This document shows positions 26,472 to 34,916 of a stretch of 64,000 bases of DNA, in pieces. The notes beneath the pieces are model-generated. The model ran no database searches and had not been told where the DNA came from. It saw nothing but the letters and a program-made list of their open reading frames with translations. The stretch comes from Caldilineaceae bacterium (GTDB lineage Bacteria > Chloroflexota > Anaerolineae > Caldilineales > Caldilineaceae): the NCBI GenBank assembly GCA_022821545.1, contig JAJEDJ010000034.1, positions 248,001 to 312,000 of the forward strand, written 5' to 3'. Within the stretch, counting starts at the first letter, position 1, and every line of letters starts with the position of its first letter. The translations under genes were made by a program, and so were the position numbers.

Positions 26472-27545
26472 ATGAGTCAATCCACTGACCTTTCCTGGCA
26501 TCAGGACGTCGAAGAAAACGGCAGCCAGCCCCCGCTGAGTCTGCAGGACGTTCATGTCAGCTATCGAACGCGCAAGGGCAGCGTTCAAGCGGTCCGGGGC
26601 GTGACGCTCGATCTGCAAGCCGGCGAAAGTCTGGCCTTGATCGGCGAGAGTGGGTCCGGCAAGACTACATTGGGGCTGGGTATCGTTAGGCTTCTGGTCG
26701 AAACCGCGCAGGTCAGTCCCGGCAAAATCATATACCGCCGTGACGGTCGCGAATTGGATGTCCTGTCCCTCGCAGAGGGTCCCCTGCGAGAGTTCCGCTG
26801 GCGCGACTGTGCCATGGTCTTTCAGTCGGCTCTCAACGCTTTCAATCCGGTATTGAAGGTGTGGGACCAGGTATGGGATACCGCCAAGGCCCACCGCTGG
26901 AACAATCGAGAAGAAGTGCGCGAGAGATTTCTCGATCTGCTCCGCTTCGTCCAACTGGACCCTGACCGCGTCATCGACTCCTACGCCCACGAATTGAGCG
27001 GAGGCATGCGCCAGCGCACGCTGCTGGCCATATCGCTTCTGCTAGATCCCCAGATCCTGATCCTCGATGAGCCGACGACCGCGCTGGACATCCTCACCCA
27101 GCGGACGATCATCGATCTGCTCCGCAGGTTGAAGGAAGACCTGCACTTTACCATGCTCTTCATCTCCCACGATCTTGCCATCGCGGCTGAACTGGCAGAC
27201 AGGGTTGCCACAATGTACGCCGGGCAGGTTGTGGAACTCGGCCCGGTCGGGGACATCTTCTATCGTCCCCGCCATCCATACTCTTTGGGGCTGATCCGGG
27301 CCGTACCCACTGTGACCGGGGGCTTCGAGGAGCTTTCTTCCATCCCGGGTTCTCCGCCCGACCTGATCAATTTGCCGACGGGCTGCAAGTTCCACCCTCG
27401 TTGTCCTTTCGCCAGCGAACGTTGCAGCGCTGAAGAACCCGGGCTCGAAAGAGTAGGCGACAACCACTACGCCGCCTGCTGGCATACCGACGCAGTGCAG
27501 GAGGACATCGAGCGTAACGGGCTGCGCGGCAAGAGGAGAGCATGA
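26472..27545 (+). CDS. Oligopeptide/dipeptide-type ABC transporter ATP-binding protein (DppD family)
   Basis: A 357-residue cytosolic ATPase. It shows Walker A GESGSGKTT (about residues 57-65), the Q-loop in VFQSALNAFNPV, signature LSGGMRQR, Walker B LILDEPTTALD and the switch His in FISHDLAI. The C-terminal oligopeptide-transporter domain contains NLPTGCKFHPRCPFASERC; in this class such a Cys cluster can hold an iron-sulfur centre. A roughly 30-residue N-terminal extension precedes the usual start; the ATG at 26472 follows the permease stop by 21 bases. Partner of the next ATPase. Confidence 0.95.
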   Translation: MSQSTDLSWHQDVEENGSQPPLSLQDVHVSYRTRKGSVQAVRGVTLDLQAGESLALIGESGSGKTTLGLGIVRLLVETAQVSPGKIIYRRDGRELDVLSLAEGPLREFRWRDCAMVFQSALNAFNPVLKVWDQVWDTAKAHRWNNREEVRERFLDLLRFVQLDPDRVIDSYAHELSGGMRQRTLLAISLLLDPQILILDEPTTALDILTQRTIIDLLRRLKEDLHFTMLFISHDLAIAAELADRVATMYAGQVVELGPVGDIFYRPRHPYSLGLIRAVPTVTGGFEELSSIPGSPPDLINLPTGCKFHPRCPFASERCSAEEPGLERVGDNHYAACWHTDAVQEDIERNGLRGKRRA

Positions 27546-27612
27546 AAAGAAAGCGGCGCCGTCCCGGAGTGACGGCACGCAGCAGACGCGCGGCCACTGG
27601 AGGCCGCATTTG

Positions 27613-28641
27613 ATGACGCCCATTATCGAACTGCGAAATGTTACTAAGCGCTTCGGAAGCGGCCGCGATCAGGTCACTGCGGTAGACTCGATCTCGTTGG
27701 ACATCGAGCCTGGTGAAATCGTTTGCCTGGTCGGAGAAAGTGGTTGCGGCAAGAGCACAACTGGACGCATGGTGGTCGGTCTGCTGCCGCCCTCTGAAGG
27801 ACAGATCCTCTACCGGGGCCAGGACATCGCGTCGATGGAGAAATCCGAGTATCAGCAGTACCGGCGGGCCGTTCAGATCATCCATCAGGACCCCTACGCT
27901 TCGCTCAATCCAACGCAGACCGTGCGCCAGATGATCATGACGCCGCTCTTGCGTCACCAGACACTGGGGGCGGACCGGAATGGCGCTGGCGGCGGGAGAA
28001 GAGGCCGGCGAAGGGATGCCGAGAGGAGGGCGGCGGAACTGCTGGAGATCGTCGATCTGACGCCGGTCTCGGACTTTCTCGACAAATATCCGCACCAGTT
28101 GAGCGGCGGACAGCGTCAGAGGGTCTCGGTAGCGCGAGCCTTGACCGTGGAACCGAAGTTCATTGTCGCCGACGAGGCCGTGTCGATGGTGGATGTGTCG
28201 ATCCGGGTAAGCCTGCTAAACATGCTCTACCGTCTGAAGGACGAGTTTGACGTTACTTTTCTTTTCATCACGCACGACCTGGCGCTGGCGAAATACTTTG
28301 CCTGGGAAGGACGAATCACTGTCATGTACCTCGGGCGCATAGTCGAAGAAGGGCCGACGCCTCGCCTCATCACCGACTCGCGCCATCCCTATACACAGGC
28401 GCTCCTGGGGGCTGTGCCCGAAGCCGATCCGGAGCTGGCGAAGAAGAAAGTCCATATTGAGCTGCTCAGCGCCGAAATTCCCAGCCTTTTGAATCTGCCG
28501 ACGGGCTGCACCTTTCATCCGCGTTGCCCCTATATTGTCCCGGGGGAGTGCGACTTGGTCGTTCCTCAGTTGGATCTGATCCCGGATGGAGGCAGCGTTG
28601 CCTGTCCTGTCCGCATGTCGGAGCCGGGCCGGATTGTCTGA
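27613..28641 (+). CDS. Oligopeptide/dipeptide-type ABC transporter ATP-binding protein (DppF family)
   Basis: A 342-residue ATPase, second of the pair. Walker A is GESGCGKST, the Q-loop is IIHQDPYASLNPTQ, the signature is LSGGQRQRVSVARAL, and the Walker B reads FIVADEAVSMVD, with Ala-Val in place of the more common Pro-Val. The switch His is in FITHDLAL. The C-terminal domain again has NLPTGCTFHPRCPY. A basic Gly/Arg stretch (about residues 118-140, GGGRRGRRRDAERR) is inserted in the helical region. The ATG at 27613 has GGAGG 8-9 bases upstream. A 67-base gap separates it from the previous ATPase gene. Confidence 0.94.
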   Translation: MTPIIELRNVTKRFGSGRDQVTAVDSISLDIEPGEIVCLVGESGCGKSTTGRMVVGLLPPSEGQILYRGQDIASMEKSEYQQYRRAVQIIHQDPYASLNPTQTVRQMIMTPLLRHQTLGADRNGAGGGRRGRRRDAERRAAELLEIVDLTPVSDFLDKYPHQLSGGQRQRVSVARALTVEPKFIVADEAVSMVDVSIRVSLLNMLYRLKDEFDVTFLFITHDLALAKYFAWEGRITVMYLGRIVEEGPTPRLITDSRHPYTQALLGAVPEADPELAKKKVHIELLSAEIPSLLNLPTGCTFHPRCPYIVPGECDLVVPQLDLIPDGGSVACPVRMSEPGRIV

Positions 28642-28694
28642 GTGGCTGAAACCCCGGCCGGCCCCCTTTGAAGCTGAAGGTACAACAAGCAGGT

Positions 28695-28886
28695 ATGGAT
28701 CCCTTTCTAGGTAGAGCTGCATTTCACATCGGCTTCTACATAGCCTTCGTTGCCGGCGCGCTCCTGATATTCCTTGAAAAAGGGACCGCCGAATACGTGA
28801 TTACTCAGTTTACACTGGGAATCGGGCTCGTATATCTCTTGTTGGTCGTAATTCTCGTGCAGTGGGGAAAGCGAAGAGAGAGGTAA
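28695..28886 (+). CDS. Small two-helix membrane protein inside the importer operon
   Basis: A 63-residue protein from the ATG at 28695 (a TTG at 28668 would add nine residues). Two hydrophobic segments (FHIGFYIAFVAGALLIFL and FTLGIGLVYLLLVVILV) are joined by a short acidic loop, and the tail GKRRER is basic, predicting both ends inside the cell. I do not recognise a family. It lies between the second ATPase gene and the binding-protein gene on the same strand, so it may be a minor subunit of the importer; this is contextual only. Confidence 0.55.
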   Translation: MDPFLGRAAFHIGFYIAFVAGALLIFLEKGTAEYVITQFTLGIGLVYLLLVVILVQWGKRRER

Positions 28887-28984
28887 GCGAGTCAGGCAAG
28901 CGCGCAGTCCGCGTTCCTGCTCGTGACTTCACTCTTCACCTCCCTTGTGATTTACACTATTGGATGTCCTAAGGAGGACTCAGT

Positions 28985-30808
28985 ATGAACGGAAGATTTT
29001 GGCTTGTAATTGCACTGATCGCGGCCCTGGCCATCAGCGCGTGCGGCGCGCCGGCGGCTGACATGGGCGGTGGCGAGGCGGCGCCGGCCGCTGCAGAGGA
29101 AGAGGCGGCGTCCGAAGGGACTGGCGTGGCCGAGTTCCATCCGGCCTGGCCCTACGCTCCGCCGCCCACGGGGCACTTCAACACCTGGGTTACAAACGGC
29201 ATGACCCTGGGCATCTACCGCGCCCTGATGGAACCGCCCCTGTTCATGTTCCTGTGGGCCGACGGCAGCTGGCTGCCGGTCGCCGGTGAGTCCTGGGAGT
29301 GGGTCGACGACGTCACCTTGCGCGTCAGCCTGATCCAGGGCGCCCAGTGGAGCGACGGCAGCGACTTCACTTCGCAGGACGTTGTCGATACCTTCTCCAT
29401 CTCTCGTCTGCTCAGCCAGACGGTCTGGCGCTTCCTCGACGACGTGCAGGCCGTGGATGACCACACCGTAGACTTCGTTCTCAGCGGTCCGTCCACCACC
29501 GTGCCCCGCCGTGTACTCCGTGAAGTGCATATTAGCGCCTCCTCGGTTTACGGCGACTTTGCCCAGCGCACGCGCGATCTGGTCGAGGCCGGCATGACCA
29601 ACGAGGACGACGACTGGAAGCAGTTGCTGCAGGAATTCAATGAGCTGCGACCGGACGAAATGGTCGTTCTGGGGCCGTATGCCATCGACCCTGCCAGCAT
29701 CACCGAGTCCCAGATGATTCTCAACAAGGTTGAGACCTCCTACTGGGCCGACACCGTGCGCTTCGACCGCATGGTCAACTACAACGGTGAGACCCCGGTC
29801 GTAACGCCGCTCGTCCTATCCGGCGACGTCGACTACGCTACCCACGGTTTCCCGCCGGCCACCGAGCGCGAGTTCATGTCGCTTGGCTATCGCATCATCC
29901 GCGCCCCCATCTACGGCGGTCCGGCCCTCTACTTCAACCACACGATCCATCCCTTCCAGATGAAGGAGGTCAGGCAGGCTCTGGCCTACGCCATCAACTT
30001 TGAAGAAAACGCCTTCATCTCACTGGCCGAATCGGGTGTGGCCCAGGAATGCATGTGTGGATTCTCGGACAATATTACGCCCCTCTGGCTTAGTGACGAC
30101 GCCCGCGCCAGCCTGAATCCGTATAACCAGGATCTCGAAAAGGCTGAGCAGATGTTGCTCGACATCGGATTCTCTCGCGACGATGACGGCGTCTGGATGG
30201 ACGACACCGGCGCCCGCATGGAATGGGAGCTGACCGCGCCCGCCGAGTACTCCGACTGGTCTGCCGCAGCTGAGAACGCAGCCGAACAGCTGACCGCCTT
30301 TGGCTTCAAAACCAGCTTCCGCGGCGTGAACTTCCAGCAGCATCCGATCGACGTGAATGAAGGCAAATTCCAGCTGGCGATTCGCGGCTGGGGCGCCGGC
30401 AATCCCCACCCGTCCTTCTCCTACGAGAATGACTTCAGCACCCACAACGCGGCCGCGACAGGCGTAGGCGCCTCGGGCGCCGGCAGCATCGAGCTCCCCG
30501 GCATGTCCTTCGACCTGAACGTCAGTACCGACAGCGTCGGCGATGTGGACCTGTGGGCACTGACCAAGGAGGCCGGCTCCGGCGGCGACGCCGCCATGCA
30601 GATCGCGGCGCTGGACAAGATCGCGATGGCCTACAACGAGCTCCTGCCCCAGATTCCTCTGTGGGAACGCTACGGCAACAACCCGGTACCCAGCCGCTTT
30701 GCAAGTGGTTGGCTGCCGGAGGGCGATCCGATCTACGTCAACAGCCCCTATGCCGACTCCTTCGTCGTCATTCAGATTCTGACCGGTCAGTTGGGCCCGG
30801 CGGAATAG
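28985..30808 (+). CDS. Lipoprotein substrate-binding protein of the oligopeptide importer (family 5)
   Basis: A 607-residue extracytoplasmic lipoprotein. The signal peptide is MNGRFWLVIALIAALAISAC with Cys 20 as the lipid-anchored residue, then an Ala/Glu/Gly-rich linker to about residue 45. The mature part has the family 5 pattern: a GTLRV-like start, WSDGSDFTSQDVVDTFSI (the conserved G-x-x-x-T-A-x-D-V region) and FQMKEVRQALAYAINFE (the conserved R-x-A-x-x-x-A-I-D region). AAGGAGG lies shortly before the ATG. The gene closes the importer operon; in many dpp systems the binding protein comes first. Ligand not predictable. Confidence 0.94.
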   Translation: MNGRFWLVIALIAALAISACGAPAADMGGGEAAPAAAEEEAASEGTGVAEFHPAWPYAPPPTGHFNTWVTNGMTLGIYRALMEPPLFMFLWADGSWLPVAGESWEWVDDVTLRVSLIQGAQWSDGSDFTSQDVVDTFSISRLLSQTVWRFLDDVQAVDDHTVDFVLSGPSTTVPRRVLREVHISASSVYGDFAQRTRDLVEAGMTNEDDDWKQLLQEFNELRPDEMVVLGPYAIDPASITESQMILNKVETSYWADTVRFDRMVNYNGETPVVTPLVLSGDVDYATHGFPPATEREFMSLGYRIIRAPIYGGPALYFNHTIHPFQMKEVRQALAYAINFEENAFISLAESGVAQECMCGFSDNITPLWLSDDARASLNPYNQDLEKAEQMLLDIGFSRDDDGVWMDDTGARMEWELTAPAEYSDWSAAAENAAEQLTAFGFKTSFRGVNFQQHPIDVNEGKFQLAIRGWGAGNPHPSFSYENDFSTHNAAATGVGASGAGSIELPGMSFDLNVSTDSVGDVDLWALTKEAGSGGDAAMQIAALDKIAMAYNELLPQIPLWERYGNNPVPSRFASGWLPEGDPIYVNSPYADSFVVIQILTGQLGPAE

Positions 30809-30955
30809 GCGATAGGACAGAGTAACTCTCGTGGCAAAATGAACGGAGTTGGGGCCGGCACTTCAGTGTCGGCCCTGCTCTTTCAACCCCGAGGGACAAA
30901 CGGACCTGCCGACCGCAAGACAGGTACAACGCCTGCGCCAAATAATGAGGTCAGC

Positions 30956-31795
30956 ATGAACACACACTTGACCCAGGAACAAATCGACTCATATCAGGAA
31001 AACGGGTTCGTGGTACTTCACGACTTTCTCTCGGCCGACGAACTGGAGACCTGGCGGCTGGCGGTTGACGGGGCGGTGCGCCAGCGTGGGAAGCAGAAGA
31101 TGTTCAACCAGGCAGTGGACGAGGACCGCGCAGAATCCTACTACGACTACGTTTTCGTCCAGCGTATCAATCTGTGGCAGGACAGCATCGACGTGCGGCG
31201 CCTGATACTGGATCCGCGTCTTGGCAAGTTGGCTGCGGATCTGGCCGGGGTGGATGGCGTGCGCATCTGGCATGACCAGGCGTTGATCAAGCAGCCGTGG
31301 GCCAACCCCACCGGCTGGCACCTCGATAATCCATACTGGTCCTACTCGTCCCGCGAGACCCTCAGCCTCTGGGTCGCCCTCGACGACGCAACACTCCAAA
31401 ACGGCTGCCTCTACTTCCTACCCGGCAGCCACAAAACGGCCACTTTCGACAACGTCGGCATCGGCGAAAACATCGGCGACATCTTCCGCGTCTACCCACA
31501 GTGGAAGAACATAATGGCAGCCCCCGCCGAAATGAAAGCCGGTTCCGCCTCCTTTCACAACGGCCTCATTGCCCACGGCGCCGGCGCCAACATGACCCCG
31601 GGCTGGCGGCGTGCCATGACCTGCGGCTTCATGCCCGACGGCTGCACCTTTAACGGTAAGCAGAACATCCTCAATGATGAACAGTTCGCCAGCTATGAAA
31701 TTGGCGACCTGCTCGACGACGACCGCCAAAACCCTCTCACTTACCATCGGTCCAGGCCCTTTGAGGAAAAACTGGCCGAACGATTCGCCCGTTGA
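30956..31795 (+). CDS. Phytanoyl-CoA dioxygenase (PhyH) family protein
   Basis: A 279-residue Fe(II)/2-oxoglutarate-dependent oxygenase. The start region LTQEQIDSYQENGFVVLHDF is the family's opening helix. The iron ligands appear as H-x-D in GWHLDNPYWSY (about residue 121-123) and a distal His in GLIAHGAGANM; the 2-oxoglutarate-binding Arg is in WRRAMT. The conserved LQNGCLYFLPGSH lies between. It would hydroxylate an unactivated carbon of an unknown substrate using O2. The ATG at 30956 has GAGG upstream; the longer frame from 30839 is spurious. It sits alone between the peptide importer and the sugar operon, and differs from the tandem pair at 46.8-48.5 kb. Confidence 0.92.
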   Translation: MNTHLTQEQIDSYQENGFVVLHDFLSADELETWRLAVDGAVRQRGKQKMFNQAVDEDRAESYYDYVFVQRINLWQDSIDVRRLILDPRLGKLAADLAGVDGVRIWHDQALIKQPWANPTGWHLDNPYWSYSSRETLSLWVALDDATLQNGCLYFLPGSHKTATFDNVGIGENIGDIFRVYPQWKNIMAAPAEMKAGSASFHNGLIAHGAGANMTPGWRRAMTCGFMPDGCTFNGKQNILNDEQFASYEIGDLLDDDRQNPLTYHRSRPFEEKLAERFAR

Positions 31796-31930
31796 TAGCT
31801 GCAGGGAGATACCGGTCGCGGGCTTGGGCCGGCGCCGGCTGCCCTGATTGCCGCACTGACCACAACTGCCAGCCTGGTCGTGATGAGACTTCTGCGACTG
31901 CTGTTGCCCCGGAATCCAGCCCGGCGCCGA

Positions 31931-31959
31931 TTGACAGTTTTTGCCCGCTATGTTAGCAT
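31931..31959 (+). promoter_or_regulatory. Sigma70-type promoter of the sugar-import operon
   Basis: TTGACA at 31931-31936, 17-base spacer, TAGCAT at 31954-31959. It lies in the 237-base gap before the first Gfo/Idh gene. The expected start is near 31966, with a leader of about 67 bases containing GGAGG. Confidence 0.65.
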
Positions 31960-32032
31960 TCCCGTCATTCTTGTGTACCCTCCCGCAACCCGCAGACTAT
32001 ACGAATTCACTCCACTTTGAGGAGGATGCTTC

Positions 32033-33028
32033 GTGCTGAACGTTGCAACGATTGGAATGGGCAACATCGGCAAAACCCATGCCGCTGTCTACCAGGCCAG
32101 CGAACGCGCGCACCTGGTTGCCGTCTGTGATATGGACAAGAATATCGCGGACGCAGCCGCAGAGCGCTTTGGCGTACCAGCCTACTATAGCGTCGCCGAA
32201 CTGCTCGACATGGTCGAGTTGGACGCCGTCAGCGTCACAACCGCAGGGCCCGAAAACGGCGGTCATCACTACGAGCCGGTCATGCAGTCCTTCGCTGCAG
32301 GGCTGCATGTATTATGCGAAAAACCGATTTCCAATAACATTGAGCACGCCCGCGAAATGGCTGCTAAGGCCGACGAGAAGGATCTGTACTTCGGCATCAA
32401 TCTCAATCACCGTTTCGTGCCGCCGGCTGCCAAAGCCAAGCAGTGGGTGGAAGAGGGAAAGCTGGGCGATCTCCTGCTGATGAACATGACGATGTGGATC
32501 GGCAACCCCAATGACACCTCACCCTGGTTCCATATTCGCGCCCTCCACCCCCACAGTCTCGATATCATGCGCTACTTCTGCGGTGACGTGAAGCGCGTGC
32601 ATGCGTTCTTCAACCAGGCCCCAGGGCGCGTCTGCTACTCCAACGCGCAACTGAACCTGGAGTTTGCCAACGGGGTCGTCGGCCACCTGACAGGCAGCTA
32701 CGATACAAACCCGCGCCACAATCTGGAACGTTGCGAGGTGATGGGGACCGCCGGCCGCTTTGTCCTCGACAACCTGTACCAGGAGTTGACGCTCTACCCC
32801 CGCCACAGCGAAGAACTGACCGTCGTGCGCAACAGCATCATGGGAGGCCTCAGCGGCTTCGACGCCACCTTCACCAACCGCATCAACCGCTGGATCGAGC
32901 AGGTGGACGGCGGCGCGCCGCGTGAAGAAATCGAGGCATCCGGACGCGAAGGGCTGGCCGTACAGGAAATCATCGAAGCCGCCATCCGCTCTCACCACAG
33001 CGGCAAAGCGGAGGAAGTGCCGGCGTAG
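32033..33028 (+). CDS. Gfo/Idh/MocA-family NAD(P)-dependent oxidoreductase
   Basis: A 331-residue cytosolic dehydrogenase that starts with GTG, preceded by GAGGAGG. The Rossmann motif is ATIGMGNIGKTHAAVY. The conserved CEKPISNN supplies the active-site Lys, and HPHSLDIMRYF carries the catalytic-region His. The C-terminal beta sheet includes NGVVGHLTGSYD. Family members oxidise or reduce sugars, inositols and related polyols. It is the first gene of an operon with a sugar binding protein and permeases, and a second family member ends that operon, which suggests catabolism of the imported sugar or polyol. Confidence 0.93.
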   Translation: MLNVATIGMGNIGKTHAAVYQASERAHLVAVCDMDKNIADAAAERFGVPAYYSVAELLDMVELDAVSVTTAGPENGGHHYEPVMQSFAAGLHVLCEKPISNNIEHAREMAAKADEKDLYFGINLNHRFVPPAAKAKQWVEEGKLGDLLLMNMTMWIGNPNDTSPWFHIRALHPHSLDIMRYFCGDVKRVHAFFNQAPGRVCYSNAQLNLEFANGVVGHLTGSYDTNPRHNLERCEVMGTAGRFVLDNLYQELTLYPRHSEELTVVRNSIMGGLSGFDATFTNRINRWIEQVDGGAPREEIEASGREGLAVQEIIEAAIRSHHSGKAEEVPA

Positions 33029-33120
33029 CCGGTTTTCTCCTGTTCGCCGGCAAGACTTCTTGACCACCAAGACTGACGGCAACACCGATGCAGGTCAGAC
33101 AGAACGAAAGGAAGAATTCG

Positions 33121-34851
33121 ATGAAACATTACAGAACCGTCCTCGGCCTGATTCTCCTGTTGTCGCTTCTCCTCGTGGCGGCCTGCGGCGCTCCCGCAGA
33201 TGGCGGGATGGCGGCGGAAGAAGCCCCGGCGGCAGAGGAAGCCGCGGCAGACGATGAAGTGGTTGAAATCGAGGAAACGGAAGAAGAGGCGATGGAGCTG
33301 AGCGGCGAGATCGTCGTCAGCATCGCCTCCAACGACGTGCAGACCTATCAGGCGATCGCCGACGCCTACATGGAGTTGCATCCAAACGTGAGCGTCCTGA
33401 TTGAACTGAAGGCGCCTGGCGTAGATGCCTATCTGCAGTGGATTCGCACACAGTTCACTTCGGAAGTGCCGCGCGTCTCGATCATCGAGTCACCCCATTT
33501 GCGCGAGTTTGCTCAGGAAGGGCGCTTGATCGACTGGGGCCCGTACCTCAACAAGGAGAATCCCTACACCGGCGAGTTGTGGGAGGAAAGCTTTGAAGAG
33601 TGGGGGCTCAATCTCGTACGCGACCCCAATACCGGCCAGATGTTCACGATGCCCTACATGTCAGTCCAGACCTTCTGGCTTTACAACAAGGCGCTCTTTG
33701 AACAGGCCTGCATCACCGATGTGCCTCCCCAGCCTTCTTGGGACCAGTTCGTCGACTGGAACGAGAGGCTTCGTGACTCAGGTGTCATTCCCATCGCCAT
33801 GGAAGGCACGACCGAACAGATCTGGGGCGGCGGCCGCATGCCCTGGCTGATGCGTTCGGCGATGGACCAGTATCACCGCGACGAACTGCAGATCATTCAG
33901 TGCCAGGAAGGGGACTGGTGCTTCCGCGAGGGCATTGACGATGTGTGGATGTACGATCCCGGCGACGTGCGTAACGACGACCCGGACCGTGTCTCCGTCA
34001 ACATCGCCCGCCACCTGTCCGCTTTGCGCGGCGGCGAAATCAATTTTGACAACGAATGTACCGTCGAGATGATGACCAATATCGGACGCGTCTTCCAGAC
34101 CGCGAACGGGTTCGTCCCCGAAGGCTGGACCGGCATGGCCGATGCCTATCCGCTCTTCCTGACGCAAAAGGCGGCCATGCGCATGGTGCATGGCGGCATC
34201 TACACCAGCCTCCCCAAAGACATTCGCGCCCTGGCTCAGGGTGAGTACGGCGGCAAGGCTGAAGTTACCGAAGAGGACTCAGCCGCTGCGGTCGAGTTTG
34301 AGTACGGCCGCTTCGCCTTCCCCAACATCGAAGGTCCTTGCGTGCAGGGAACGGCACGCGCCAATGAGTTGACGCAGGGCTACTTGGCGCTCCCCGTGAA
34401 GGACCGCGTCCAGAACGACCTCGAAGTCGACTTCGTTATGTTCTGGACGAGCCCCCAGGGCATGCAGATCTTCCTGGAAAACAAGCTGGATCCCGAAAAC
34501 CTCCAGGGTGGCATCGCCGGTCCGCCGCTGATCAAGAACGTGTCGCTTCCCGGCGAGTGGGAGGAAGTGTTCGCCCAGAGCGTCTTCGTCGGCAACTATG
34601 AAAAGCCTGGGGCGCCCGGCGACGCAGTGGCGCGCGGCTTCTTCAAGTACGAGGAGACGAAGCGCGAGTGGTCAATCATGGTTCAGGAGTTCTTCGAGGG
34701 CAAGATAACCGCCGCAGAGTTCGCGGAAGGCTACCAGGCCCTGCTCGAGGACAACTTTGACGGCCTGCTCGAGTACCTCAACCTGACTCACGAGGACCTG
34801 GACAGTCCCGAGAAGCGTCCGCCCGGTTGGGTCGCTGCCGGGCCGTACTAA
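33121..34851 (+). CDS. Lipoprotein sugar-binding protein of a MalFG-type ABC importer (family 1)
   Basis: A 576-residue lipoprotein. The signal peptide ends LLLSLLLVAAC with Cys at about residue 22, followed by an acidic Ala/Glu linker of about 35 residues. The mature domain opens with SGEIVVSIASND, TYQAIADAYMELHPNVSV, and later has PYMSVQTFWLYNKALFEQA and PQPSWDQFVDW, the typical family 1 fold cues. It is longer than usual (about 430 residues) because of the linker and several loops. Start ATG 33121 with AAGGAAG upstream. Mono- or oligosaccharides are the usual ligands. It is followed by a hairpin and then the permease fusion gene. Confidence 0.92.
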   Translation: MKHYRTVLGLILLLSLLLVAACGAPADGGMAAEEAPAAEEAAADDEVVEIEETEEEAMELSGEIVVSIASNDVQTYQAIADAYMELHPNVSVLIELKAPGVDAYLQWIRTQFTSEVPRVSIIESPHLREFAQEGRLIDWGPYLNKENPYTGELWEESFEEWGLNLVRDPNTGQMFTMPYMSVQTFWLYNKALFEQACITDVPPQPSWDQFVDWNERLRDSGVIPIAMEGTTEQIWGGGRMPWLMRSAMDQYHRDELQIIQCQEGDWCFREGIDDVWMYDPGDVRNDDPDRVSVNIARHLSALRGGEINFDNECTVEMMTNIGRVFQTANGFVPEGWTGMADAYPLFLTQKAAMRMVHGGIYTSLPKDIRALAQGEYGGKAEVTEEDSAAAVEFEYGRFAFPNIEGPCVQGTARANELTQGYLALPVKDRVQNDLEVDFVMFWTSPQGMQIFLENKLDPENLQGGIAGPPLIKNVSLPGEWEEVFAQSVFVGNYEKPGAPGDAVARGFFKYEETKREWSIMVQEFFEGKITAAEFAEGYQALLEDNFDGLLEYLNLTHEDLDSPEKRPPGWVAAGPY

Positions 34852-34916
34852 AGGTTCTGTCTGCGCCTCCGCCATAAGCTGCGGGAGGAGGCGTCAGCCG
34901 CCGCGAACGACCTTCA